DNA of 64,000 nucleotides from Cylicocyclus nassatus (lineage: Eukaryota > Nematoda > Chromadorea > Rhabditida > Strongylidae). Location of the stretch: the NCBI GenBank assembly GCA_958299035.1, contig CATQJL010000316.1:37265441-37329440 (forward strand), given 5' to 3'. Of the stretch, positions 1-12,500 are shown in pieces (the stretch's first letter is position 1; every line of letters starts with the position of its first letter). A program made the translations under genes and the position numbers. Under the pieces are notes generated by a model that was not told the DNA's origin, did not search any database, and saw only the letters and a program-made list of their open reading frames with translations.

Positions 1-45
1 TTGTAAACACTTTTGAGTGCTAAAATGTTCATCACACTCACTTAC

Positions 46-1348
46 CCGATACAGTTCCTGGAGGTACGTGGTGCCTTTCGCGGTCCAGGGGTGGCTCACC
101 AGCGGTCAGCTTGCGCACATGTTCAGTGTGCAGCAAAGCCATAGCTTCGCATATTCGAGGGTCCCGGACCTCCTGAAAAATGCAAATTTCCACATTGAGC
201 TCAACTTTGACTCCACTTAAACAATTCGTCAAACTCTTGGCCGCAATTTCCCTAAGCAAAACCTTATCCTCGCTATGCTACGTGATCAAAAAAGGCAAAC
301 TCCAGACTTACTATAGTTTGTTGATCAAATGTCCTTAAAACGAAAGTAAGCATGTTATAGACAATTCAAGTGCCTGCCCCTCCGTTTACTTTTGTCTCCA
401 ACGACTACTACACCTACTCGGGTCCTCAACTTTATCTTTTATAGCACCATAAAGGACAGTTGTGAGGTTAAGTATACCTCGATGCAGATTTTATGACCTC
501 TGCGCCCGAAAAATCACTACAACAACAAAAAAGCGCAGTTCAATATGACAATGCAAAGTACACCCATAACAGACAATCTTATCTCCCCAACATTCCAATC
601 CTGTTCTCTGAAAACGCGATGTTGCGAACCGCATGCAATCGCCGATAACGAATTCAGCTGTCAGTCATAAAATGTCTACGAAAACCCATAAATAGAAGAT
701 ACAATGCAAGAAAATCACCTCATAGAAGGTCATGACAGTGCCATTAATTCGACTTCCATCTTCTCGAATATTAGCAAAGGTATGTAGGTTAATGTTCATT
801 GGAACATCCTTTTCCGTGAAGAAGCGAAGTCCCTTGGGCATGCATAACTAAAATGTTTTGCTAAGTTGCTCAAACGGAATATGCTATCAGCCTCAAGCCA
901 AAAGCATGCAACATACCGATAACACCTCATCAGAAAAGGGTGCGCCTGGTCGTTTTTGAGGGAAATGATGCAAGATTTTGGCAACGAAAGAACGCTGTAG
1001 AGGTGGCCTTCGCTCTCTTGATTTGGGAGATTTTAACCCGTTTTCTTCTTCCCAAGCATAATCATCACATGCCGTATCAATCTAAAGAAAGAAAAATGGA
1101 TGGGAATTGAATAAGCAACTATTTGGGAAAGAACAAATCAGAACAAATAAAAAAAGAAGATTCACTACATTGAAGATAAACTGAAGAAAAAAGTGAAAAT
1201 AAACTAAACCATCACTAATCTACAGAGTAAAAAAGCTTTGAACATCTGCTATGGTAAGGCTAACCACAAGTCCCACGTCGGGATCATACCCAGCTACGAC
1301 AAAATAGTCAACGAGCGTAGCTTCCACGTCCTCCTTCCCAGTCGTCAT
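46..1348 (-). CDS. DENND5-like DENN-domain protein, 5' part (runs off left edge)
   Basis: DENN proteins act as guanine-nucleotide exchange factors for Rab GTPases on membranes; the DENND5 group works with Rab6/Rab39-type Rabs (family knowledge). Four exons can be joined with consistent phases: 1348-1265 (starts ATG at 1348), 1081-917, 847-719 and 172-46. The first encodes DYFVVAG, matching the N-terminal DYFVV block of DENND5 proteins; the third begins LCMPKGLRF and continues REDGSRING...TFYE, the conserved upstream-DENN signature, and the fourth opens EVRDPRICEAM. All acceptors end in AG with T-rich tracts (for example TTTTTCAG before exon 4) and the last visible donor is GTAAGTGAG. The rest of the gene, including the core DENN domain, lies outside the window. 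The assignment to DENND5 rather than another DENND class is from remembered motifs and is less certain than the DENN call itself. Confidence 0.8.
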
Positions 1349-3170
1349 TATTGTCGATTAGGCGAAACTAATGGGCTCCGGAAAATCATGGCGCCAGCTC
1401 ATCGCAAAGCATCTGGTTGTATAGCGATGCTGTGGAATGTGAGCGTTTAAAAAATAGCAAAATCGCGGCTATATCACACAAAACACGATCACATGAAACC
1501 GGAACGTCGAGGGCGCACTATTCATCCATGAATGAACCAAAACGACACTGTCGTACTTTCATTTCAAACGAAAAAACTGAACACTACAGAATCGTCATTC
1601 GTATTCAAAAGGTATTCTGTAAACAGTTTGGAACAGCAAACATGGTGACTTTACTAGAAAGTGTCATGAAAGAATTGGGGAGATAACGAGTGGAAAATGT
1701 AAGTTTGCAAAGATAGAATCTAGCGCGATGTAAGCGCCCCAGACAGATAAAAACATAGTGAATTGTACTATAATAAGGCCGTCTGTCTTTTTGTGTGTCT
1801 GTGTGGAAACATGTCGTCACGAAATTCACTAAGCGAGTTACGACACGGTCTCGAGCTATGATTTTGCATAACACAAATTACCAGCATATAGTTTCCCCAC
1901 GCACAAGGACAAGGCGATCCAATCATACCCTATAATAAAGCGCAGGGGGGACCATCCGACGTCAACAACCGGCGAAGAATGTTTGCCCAGATCTCTGAGT
2001 TAATTCTTGCACTTTCACTTGCTTCCATACTGTTTACCGTTACGACTCAACCTAAGTGCAACCTATGACGTCATCAATGGTATGATGTTTTCTACCATCT
2101 TCGGTGCTCCGTCTGCTTCGGTGATGTTTATCTCGACGTCAAGCTAAATGCAACCCCAATTCCGTCGCCTACAACGCTGTTAGCGGTCGATTTATTTCAA
2201 CCGCTTTACATTTTGCTTTATTCATTTGTGAAAATAAGCAAACGTCGGATAGCATCTTCAGGTCGGTGATAATACTTAACATTGATATCCGCATTACATC
2301 TCCTCAATTCTTTCTTAATCAGTGCACCACATCATCACTGTTTTTTACCACTAAACGTATCTTTACGTGCAAAAACAAAACTTAAAATTGAACCTTTCCT
2401 AAAAAATCAAGCAAAATCATATCACTCATTGTGCATTTTCCTATTGTGCACTATTCTATTTTTGTCTTCATTACCATACTTATCTCATTAAAAATTTTCA
2501 AATTTTACTCTGAAAAAACCCTTCTACAAGAATGAAGCAAAAGAAGCGAATGAAGCATGCTGAACGTATCTTCACATGAAAAATTCCTTAAACTCACTGT
2601 GAAAATCGAAACTCTTTGAGAAAATAGTCAAACATCAATACTGTGCCAACTTTCCAAATTGTTATCCACTAAGTGATTAAAAAAACATGGTGATGCGAAT
2701 TGCCTTGAAACACTAAACGTTATACAAAAAGCTCACTTTGCAAGCAACGCAGGTTTTAAGAGAACACTTCATCTCAGGATTTTCAATTAATCCAAAGACT
2801 GAAAATTTCAAGAAAACTGTAAAAGTTACTGTGATCGTGAGAGAAGTTTTGAAAAGAGCTACACGCTCTCTGTCTGTTATCAGTATACCAAGTGTGAACA
2901 AAAGAGATGGGAAGAAAGGGACGCTTCACTAACCATCAACTCAACCCTTGCTAACCTCAGGAACATGTAGCTTTTTAGTGCAATTTTGTCAGAACAATGC
3001 ACTACCTCAAAATCGTATATACAGCGGTGATTTGTTTGAATGAACAGCTTAAAATTGGATATACGCTTCAATACTAGCTCTCTTTACGGAATTCGAGTCA
3101 ATAGCCTACCAGGATGAGTTGGAAGGGTGCGCTTTAGAGCATTCCGGGTGGAAGTTATAGTCCTATAAGG

Positions 3171-3230
3171 GCGTCTTATATGGAAGGCTTTCCAAATTGT
3201 GGAACAATCTGGAAAGCCCATATAGGACGC
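3171..3230. repeat. Imperfect hairpin
   Basis: Arms GCGTCTTATATGGAAGGCTT and its near reverse complement (ending TATAGGACGC) face each other across about 15 nt. Likely a remnant of a foldback element; no target duplication was identified. Confidence 0.5.
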
Positions 3231-4313
3231 GAACGCGAGCTCTGGCATTAGAATTTTTTAAGCATATATCGTGAAGAGGAAGGGAGGTTTTTCCATTTAG
3301 GAAATTTCATAATAGTAAGTTAGAATTTTGGCTAAATGCATTCAAATGCGTTGAGTTGAATCCTCTTGCTGAAATCTCGCAAAGAATTCAGAATAGTTAC
3401 TTTGAGGCCGATATGCATGAAAATCCTCCCAGTGGCAAAAAAAGAAGCGGAGTCCCCAATGTTGAAAAGTCATAGCAGTGATCGCCCGCGGCCCTTTTAT
3501 GACAAGGGACGTCGCTTACTTCACCCCAGCTTTCATATGTGCCTTCTAAGGCAGTTCGTAGGGACAGTCGATGAGGAGAGCAGAGTCCGGGTGAAAACAG
3601 CCATGAAAATGTGCATAGCTGGGAAAAGCTTGCCGGGTTTGTGACGGCCACTTTGGTCAGATAACTTTCGGATGTGAAAATTGGAGAGCATCCGAGGATT
3701 TTCGCAAATGTGGGAATGAGCAACTTTGGCAGCTACAGTTTATGGTGATAACGCTGAAATTTTGGTTCAAAACGGCACACCAACGCTTAGGGCTTGCGCT
3801 GCATTTCGCATTGCAGGAGGGTTCAAAGAAAAGCTGGGAACGGACAAGTCCTAACGCCGCAGACATGATGCAGAATCTTTGCGTTCGCAGCTCATCATAT
3901 CAATTTTGGCCTGATTCGGTGCAGACTTTAAAGGTGTAAGGTGGCGCATTTTCTCAACAGCATCTTTGGAGCTAGATTCGAAAGCAATTGAGTAAGATCA
4001 AGAGGATTTGAATATGCGAGAAAAGATCGGTTTTGGGCAGTTTATAAAGGAAACATTTGGATGAAAAGGGGGGGGGGAGGCCAGTTTGGCTCAGAACTCA
4101 GGAATGAAAATAAAACGCGAGTTGCAAAGAAAGCTGAGAGGAAGCGATCAATCTATCACTTTGGTTAATGATGTAACTTGGGAAACCATTTAAAGCAGGA
4201 GATCCTGACATTTAACTTTGATGATCTCCGAGTTCCTAAGAAATCATACTTTTGGAGGAGAAAAGGTTTCCACGCTCTAACTTTGAGAGCCATATCCCAC
4301 TTCACACACACAG

Positions 4314-4350
4314 CCAGTCCGGAGCGCCGCGAAGCGGCGCTTCGGACTGG
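4314..4350. repeat. 37-nt GC-rich near-perfect palindrome
   Basis: CCAGTCCGGAGCGCCGC pairs with GCGGCGCTTCGGACTGG, leaving a three-base loop and one mismatched pair. It is far more GC-rich than its surroundings. Function unknown. Confidence 0.7.
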
Positions 4351-6558
4351 TACCCAGATATATCAAAAACTGCGCTTTGAATGGGTCCGTCCGGCTTTAA
4401 CTCGCATCGGGTCGCTATCTGTACATTTTGCAAAGTCATGGATTTGTACGACAACAAGCCATAGACTCTAGCCCAAAAATTTGATCAAAAGTCTATTACT
4501 TTGCGAGAACCAAAAAAAAACTTTGCCAAAAAGAATCAATTGCGTAAATTATCAAGCTGTCAAGGTTTAACCCAAAAATCTGAGAAAATTTTGTTGAAAG
4601 TTTGATTCACAAGGGGCCACGTCGTAAATACTAGTACTATCAAGCCATAAAGTCAAAAACTGATTCAATCGCATTTCGTCCTTCTGCAAAAAGCTCCCCC
4701 TTCCCAAAGTCAGCGATCTCATTCGGGTAACTTCCGGAATAAGGGGTTATTTACATTTCACTGGTGATAGTAATTAAGGAGACACAAAAGGCTGGTAGGT
4801 TATAGCAGATGTTCAGTTATTGTGAAAAATTTGAGCAGATAGTGTTTCTCGAAGTTAACGAACCCTAAGATCACATTCTGCCTTAGACGGGGTATCTGAG
4901 GTATTCGTGAGTTGATCTATGATACTCTGTGCATACGGGCGTAAGGGTGATGATCCTAGTTAAGGTCGACGTTAACTTTGAGGTTCATTGATGAATACGG
5001 CGAGCGGATGACTCAGAAGATGCAAGAATGAATGCTAGACAAGCGATACCGGTCTGCAGCAGAGGAATTCGAGAAGCTTTGGGAAGGGAGAACCGCCCAG
5101 ATTGATAGTTCCAGATCTCATAGCGGTAAGCAAAAACTGCACTAAAGGAGTCAATACGATGCATTACTTTTCTTTTCGCCATCAAGAGATAATGTTTGAC
5201 AAATCAGTGAAGATTTAGAGTTGTGACCTGCACAAACTTTCACGGATACTGAATGATCTCTTAAGCTTTCACATAAAAGTGGACCTTAGCTAAAAGTGGT
5301 TTGTTACAGTGCTGCCTTACTTTCAGAGAAGGATGCTAGTTAATAACGTCTAACAATTTTTGCACGCCTCAGTTCGTAGAGAATTAGTAAATGAAAGCTA
5401 ACTGATCATCGCAACTGTAAATTTCGTAAAATCATAAATTAACTCAAATCGAAGCTAAATGTAGGAAAGAATTCATAGTTTCAAAAATTATCAGAAGTAG
5501 ACTATTTATTGCTTCAAGCAGTCTTAGGAGAGGAATTGCTTCGCCAAGTTTTGAATTGTTTGCTTTTCTGCTCAGATGTTCGCCCGCATAAACAAGCTTT
5601 GCAGCTTCAGCCGCAGGTACCCATAGTAGAAAAAGCATAGGAAGTGGAAAAGTGAAAGGAAACGGGATTAGCGTCACGGAATTACAAGGTGTTAGCGATA
5701 AAGTCAACATCAGATAGAAAGTACAGGCAGATGTCGCTTTTTCACTTTTCCAAAGAAAAAGTGTTTTTTCCGTTTGAGTAATTTTTCTCAAATGCTGTCA
5801 TCGAGTCAGTATGCATAAACTGATATGATTTTTGCCGATGAGATTTTTAAAATGCAGTCAGAAGGAGATTAGAAACGAAGGTACGCTGTAATGCATAAGA
5901 AGATTTCAAAAGAACAAGAACAGTTTCGTTTGTGGAATAAAAGCAGAAACGAATTAATAAAAGTAACTGCGTGATGGGACTTGGCGTAATCGGAACATCA
6001 GGAAAATGTTAGGTATGCAGCAAAGGATAACAAGTTACAACTTGGTTCAAATCGGCACAGAACGAAAGCAATGTGAAGAGAAAAGAAGAAGTAATATGCA
6101 TTTCAGATAAATCTAAGACGATTAGCGCGGAAACCAAAACATTACACTTGGCGATGAGACCGATAACCAAAAACCAGACTGTGATGTTACATTTTCAAGG
6201 AAGCTATTCACAGTGTTTACATTGTTCCCATTAGAATTCATAAGCTCGAAGGCTAGCAATAAGCTCGTAAACTAAATTAATCAATAACATCCTCGAAGAC
6301 AAATCTCGGGATGCGCCAGCACTGAATTTGCGCCGTTGGGCGGAGCTTGACGCAGCGGGCGTGTTGCCGGTTTGAACAGGTGCAGATTGCCTTATCAGGT
6401 AGCGATAAGCTTTTGATTCAATGAAATCAGGTTGTAAAAAACAAGTAAGGTTTATTTTGAGGCACGAGTTGCTAGGGATCAACCAGCGTTGCATATTTCG
6501 CGTGTTGTTCGGTCAGGTAGATAATTTTGTGTTCTGTAGACCAAATTAGATCTATCAA

Positions 6559-9500
6559 ATGAGTGTGTTCCAGCAAGATTTGTTCAGCCAAGTCTTTATG
6601 GAAGTATTGGAGCGAAGAATGTCAGGAGCTAACCTGGCTGATAATATATTGTCAGACTATGATGATCTATGCTTGGAGAATCTATGGACCAGTCCTATTA
6701 TCGGCGAAGACATCTTTCTCACAGAACCATATAAGTGTACCGGTTAGTTTTCTTCATCTAAGAGTGGGATGTCTCTTGCGGGAAAAGAAATTTCTTCAAC
6801 TCCCTGAATTATGCCTCACATGCTTTGAAATCGTAACTAATAGCAGCTGTATGAAAAATGTAATTGCTCATCTGTAATGCTCTCGAATAGGATGAAGTTG
6901 TTGTAAAGACCTAAAAGGCAGTATCCAGCGAATCAGGGTTCTCTGAGTTATTTACGAGGTTGCGGGGTCTGACTAAGCCATTCCTAAATGGCAACTCTTA
7001 TATTCAATCAACTATTGAAGAAGATTTACTTCAGAGTTCTGTCGATGTGCTCTCCATGCTCGAGGACTCTGAATGAGCCTGGACTTTTCATTATAGGAAG
7101 GTCTTGACGAAGCCGCTGCCCAAGAGGCAGCTTGTATAGTGACTGACCCATAAAGTCTAAAGACAAGCCAAGACCGTAGTTCGTCTTCACGACTAAACCT
7201 TACAAGCTACCTTTCGGGCAACAGCTTCGTCAAGAGTTTCCGCTTAAGGCCCCGGACAGACTTCACGCGATTTGATCGTCGCGGCTGAATCGCGACGAGA
7301 CAACTGTTACAACATCATTCCATGCCGATCGACTTGCATTTCGGTTGTGATACTTTTCCAGCCCGAAATTTTTGAATGTGAAATGAAAATGAATGGAAAT
7401 GTCGGCGATTGAGTCGCGACGATTAAGTCGCGTGAAGTCTGACCGGGGCCTAACGTAAGAAGTTCAGATGAACAGGCTTAACCGGTAACTTTCTTTTTGC
7501 TTTTGAAAGATTACCGAGCTGTGGCTCAGAAATTATCTGTTGAGCAGGGTCATCAGCTTAGAAGCTCTTATCTCTCACTTATTCTCTGTTCTTTATCTAC
7601 AAAACGTTGCTAGGTCTAGCTAGTCGGCCATAGCCTATGTTTTTCGCTACGGATCGAGGAAGAACTCCAGAAAAATAAGGTTTTATCGAACTTTTCCATT
7701 TTGTCTTCTCCAGTATCGTTCGTTTTTTGAGTAAGACGCGTTTCCTTTTGCTTTGGAATTAACGAGATGAGATATGAGACGAATTCCCGAGACGAACATG
7801 AGACATGCGTCACTTTTCTGTAACGAATAATTCTGATGTTTTTAGGCCTTTTCAAGGAAAAAGTCGGTTGAAATATAGTCATCAGAATTTTCCGTCAGCT
7901 GTAAATAATTTGCGGTGAGCTAGAAATCTCAACAAATGTCTGCACGCAACCAGAAGTTTTTTGCAGAATGTATAAAACCTCAGAACTAGTTTCCGTGGAA
8001 ATTCTGGAAAGCAGCACAAAAAATCCCAACTGCTTTTTATCGAATGTTATAACCACGTATTTGTTCAGCACGAACATTGTAGATTATCTCAGTCAGTAGT
8101 ACCCCTGAGTCAATTACATTAGATACGAGTAGCTTGATCATGTATTCGTTCATCTCCTTCGCGGCAGAACTAAGCTGTGAAGCGTCAGAATTACGAATGT
8201 GTGTAGATTGTGCCAGATGGTTGCATCAATAAACTACGATGTGCGCGTTGCTCACAATCCGTGAAGAGCAGACAAATGGGGGTCATCAAGCGAGTCGCAA
8301 ACATGATTAGCTCGATGGAGCAAACGCTTAATTTTTCTTTTGCAACAAATGCAGTAACCTGACAGCAATATCATTGGAAGACATTGGCTGAACCATCTCA
8401 GACAATGGACAAGTTCCGTTGGGCAGTTAGACAACGGGTCTCCCGCAGCTCTTGTGGAAGTGCAGCGGAAGTTTCCGTTCCATTTAATCTGGCGTCAAAA
8501 TCCTGCGGAAGTTTCCATCTGCGACTCCTGCGAAGTAAACAAAATCTCGTGAAATAAATTTTTCTTCTCCTGGTGGGGTGTCTGAGATTAATAAGTGACA
8601 GCTATATGATTGAGGCGTAGCCGAGATCAACTTTAACTCTAGCCCAGACCGTACTCGTTCCAAGCGGGAACGCTCTCCAAGTACGGTATAATACGGTTTG
8701 GGACAAAGTTTACTGTCGAATTAATTGACCACGAGTGACTCATATAATCTACTGCTTGGGCAGTGGCATAGTCGATGCTTCCAAATAAGGAGCTCAGGTG
8801 TCAAATTTGTTTGGGTACTGATTCAGTCTCGATGTGAAAATTTACTTATGTCAGAGATGAGCATGAATCTCACTGCAACTGTCAATCCACCTTATCTGCT
8901 TCTCCTGCTGAGCTTGCTTCATTTATTACAACCTCATATCTGTTCAACTTGGCGACAACAGAGTGGCGCCGTTCGGCTACACCAAAGTGCGCGAGCGGTT
9001 CGCTCCTTTGTGCTTGGCGACAAACTCGGGAGAAGATAGTAGGACCTTTTGAACTGTAAACATGTTTGCTGTTAGAGCGCTGAACGTCCAAACTGCTCAT
9101 GTGTTGTCTAAATTGCTCATGTTGCTAAAACGTGTGGCAGAACATATACTTCATATCCTGACAAAATAGTGAACTATTAGATTTGAAATGGCTAATCTAA
9201 CATAGTCGTGTTTAGAACGCTGCATATGCCGCCGAACTCCCTTCCAGGAAAGCAGTTACAGAATAAATAGTAATGTGCCATCAAATCAGTCATCTCAGGT
9301 GAAAATCTTTTTGTTTGGTCATCTTGTGTTGAGTTATTTATTTTATTGATCATTTTTTCTTTCCTTTGAAAACTGATGTTTGTCTACTGTTCCTCTTCCA
9401 TCTACTCACAAAGACTTCTTCGTATGGCTACGCGGTCTGTCGCTTACCACTAGTCGGAGAATGTTTTTTCAACCGTGTTCTACCGAAGCTCTTCTGCTAT

Positions 9501-12500
9501 ACAGTCTTTGCAAGAATAAGACGCAGCGAAAAGTATGAGGTCTTAGTTACACAAACTTTTTTCACTGGATATTCTGCGATGTAAAACTATCTTCTTTCGT
9601 GAAGACTAAAATTCAATTGATAATCGTGTAGAGTTTTTTTACAACTGAAATTTTTCTCAGCAGCGTTTATGAATCTTGGTTGCGCTATATACAACTACAG
9701 GCTGTCAGGGAAGAGTATAGCCCGTATGCATTAACATGCGGGCCTATCAGCATCTTTGAAGTCGAAAACAGCTTTCTTGTTTGCGACCTTCTACTCGCTC
9801 CACACTTTTCGAAACCTATAGAACTGTAGTGCTTGAATTTTTGGTTTATATCAAGTGTATGTCTAGTTGTTATCACCATTTATAGGTGTCAATGAGGTCT
9901 GCAGCCAGCTGGGCAAGCTCCTACTTCGATCACACTTTCACCGCCCTCGAGCCTCCTCCCGCGGGTTTGCGTAGTGCGTCTTGGGATGAAGTGTTCGCAA
10001 GGGATTCAAAGCAGCCGAATGGACAAAACATCAAAGTTAGATGCGATTGTGCGAGTCTTCCAAAAGAAAAGATTGTTCAGGAAATATTCGTAAACGATCG
10101 TCATCTTCTCAAGCCAGGTGCACTACAAGATGATTCGGATCCTCCGAAACCACTTGAGCCTCGGCAAAAGTATAATAACTTTATTACTCGATAAAAACTG
10201 AGAGTCATCAAAATAGGTTTCAACGCTTCCGTCAGAAGAAGTTTGTTTGCGATGAATGTGATCGATTATTCACCATGAAACAGAATGTTCAGCAGCATTT
10301 CTTCCAGGTAACTGCTTACAAAGCTTCAAATGTGATTTCGTAATTTTGTAAGGTGTTGTTATAGATAACGTAGTATGGTGCATTTGCATTGCCAGTTATT
10401 TGCGCGCAATACTGTAATCTTAATCTAATCAATCTTCTCCATATAGATCGCATACCATGCCAAAGGTCTTATTGTGTACAGTCAAACTCATCTCATGCTT
10501 GTACCAGCGCACCCTCGTCCTCTCTTTTCTCTGTCGAAGGCGGTGGGAAATGAACCTATTCCGATTGTATTAGGGATATATTGGGTTGTGTCCATACTCT
10601 GGAATCATTTGAACCAGTGGATCAAATTATGAAGCATGAGCAAGGCGCTAGCTACCGCGACTCCCAAATGTGGGAGACGGTTAAGAGACGCGATTTTTCC
10701 AGGTCACCAATTCAACAGTCCAATTTCGAGCTTTGCGAATTTTTGATAACACCAGACAAAGTGCTTTACCTTACCAACTATCTGAAGCTATCACTTGCAA
10801 AGTTTGACGGCTTTTGGTCAAAACTTGATTAAAATATCCACAGAAACGCCCATTTTACAGGTTTTTGACCTTCAACTCATAGGTTTCTAATTTATTTTGA
10901 TACGGCAACATCTAGCAACCCATGCAACCCAGCAACTAGCGATCATATATTTGGTCAGAAATTTGAAATTTTTCTAGAACATCATAAAATACCAAAAATG
11001 CGCTAATTAGTGTCCATCTGGCAATAAAAATCGCGCCTCTTGACATACACTCCCAAATCTCTGCGCGATTGCTAATGAAAGGGCCATATTTATCATCATT
11101 AATCGCATTAATCTGCACTTTTCAGTACCACAATCCATATCCAAATGGCGTGAAAAAGAAGCCAGTGAGGACAATCTCCAAAAGATTTCAATGTACAAAA
11201 TGTAATAAGGTATGGTCTTTGTTATTGTCGAGTTCTGATCGTTAGGTACTTTTTGGTGAAGTAGCGTTCTCCGAATCGGAAGGCTTAACTTTGTCTACTT
11301 TTTCAAATTATTTCTGAAAATATCTTTGAGAGTACTACGAATGTTCGTGACTTCTTTCTGTTTTCGCTAAGATTTATGGCATCGCTGAAAGCATGTGAGT
11401 GGGCAGCTGGCTGCCTCGCACAATCAGTCGTTTTGCCTCAGCGGCTGTAGGGGGATCAAGTCTCATATGAGATGTTTTTGTGGAAGAAAATTGGAAAATC
11501 TTACTAATATCAATTTATCCATTCATTTGTACTACTTGTAGATCTATTTACCAAATTTTCTATGTCTATGAATTTTTAGGAGATGATGGTTAGTCTTTAA
11601 GCTAGATAGTCAACGTCGTGAGTTCGAAACTGGAAAAAATCTTGAATGCAAAGATATAACGCATATTAGTGTAACAACTCATAGCTTTTAGCACAAAAAA
11701 TCATTGTCTTTTGCATGGCTTCACAACCTTTTTGCATGTATTAAGTTGATGCATATTTTTGCATCAAAATAGGTGAACGCAATAATCCGGAAATCTCCTA
11801 TATCCTAGATAGGATTTGATATAATGTTAGATAGAGCAAACCTAGCTCTATAAGATAGTGCTCTAATTACAACTTTTGATCCACACGAAGTTTTAAGCCG
11901 AAAACTGAAAAAAAAACAGGTTTCGAGAACCAAGACAAATCAAAACAAAATTGTAACTCCATAAAAAGTTTTTACAAAAGTGCTTTCTTGCTCACCAGAC
12001 GTTCCACGTAAGATATTTATCCATGCAGTTGCTGTATTTTTTTTTCTCAGCTAGACGATGAAAAAACGATGAAAAAACAAAGTTATCTTGTTTTTACCAA
12101 ATTAGTGCTGAGATGTTCTAGCACTAATACTTGTATACTATACTATATGCCTTTGACAGTGAAAGATAAACATTAAAACTGCGCATCTTCAGCCTTCTAG
12201 AAGAGCTAGTTCAGGAGAAATATTGTATCTAGCTCTCCTTATCCGAATTTCTCTTACCTAGTTGCCAAAAATTCGATATTTCTCGTAAACCACCTCTGTA
12301 AAAAGCTGAAAATTCACACTCATGCTTCTAAAGTTGTGTAGTATACAACTGTAATGCTAGAATATTTCAGCATTGTTTTGGAAAAAACATGGAAAACCTT
12401 TTTTTCAATTTCTAGCTGAGAGAAAAACACAGCAACTGCATAGAGATGTCATATACGAAAGCCAATGCATGAGCAAGTTAGAATTTTTGAAGGATTTTCA

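Larger units (their letters stand above)
1349..6558. other. Intergenic region without a recognisable gene
   Basis: This 5.2-kb stretch lies between the 5' end of the minus-strand DENN gene and the first coding exon of the plus-strand zinc-finger gene, so it should contain both promoters. I found no ORF with recognisable domain content and no convincing splice-linked exons. It holds two clear hairpins (listed separately) and AT-rich DNA. Confidence 0.5.

Noticed and set aside
3397..3723. 108-codon minus-strand ORF and overlapping plus-strand ORF
   Set aside because: No recognisable domain and no linked exons; codon pattern unconvincing.
11575..11640. tRNA-like GTGAGTTCGAAAC box
   Set aside because: No matching A box, acceptor stem or anticodon arm could be folded.
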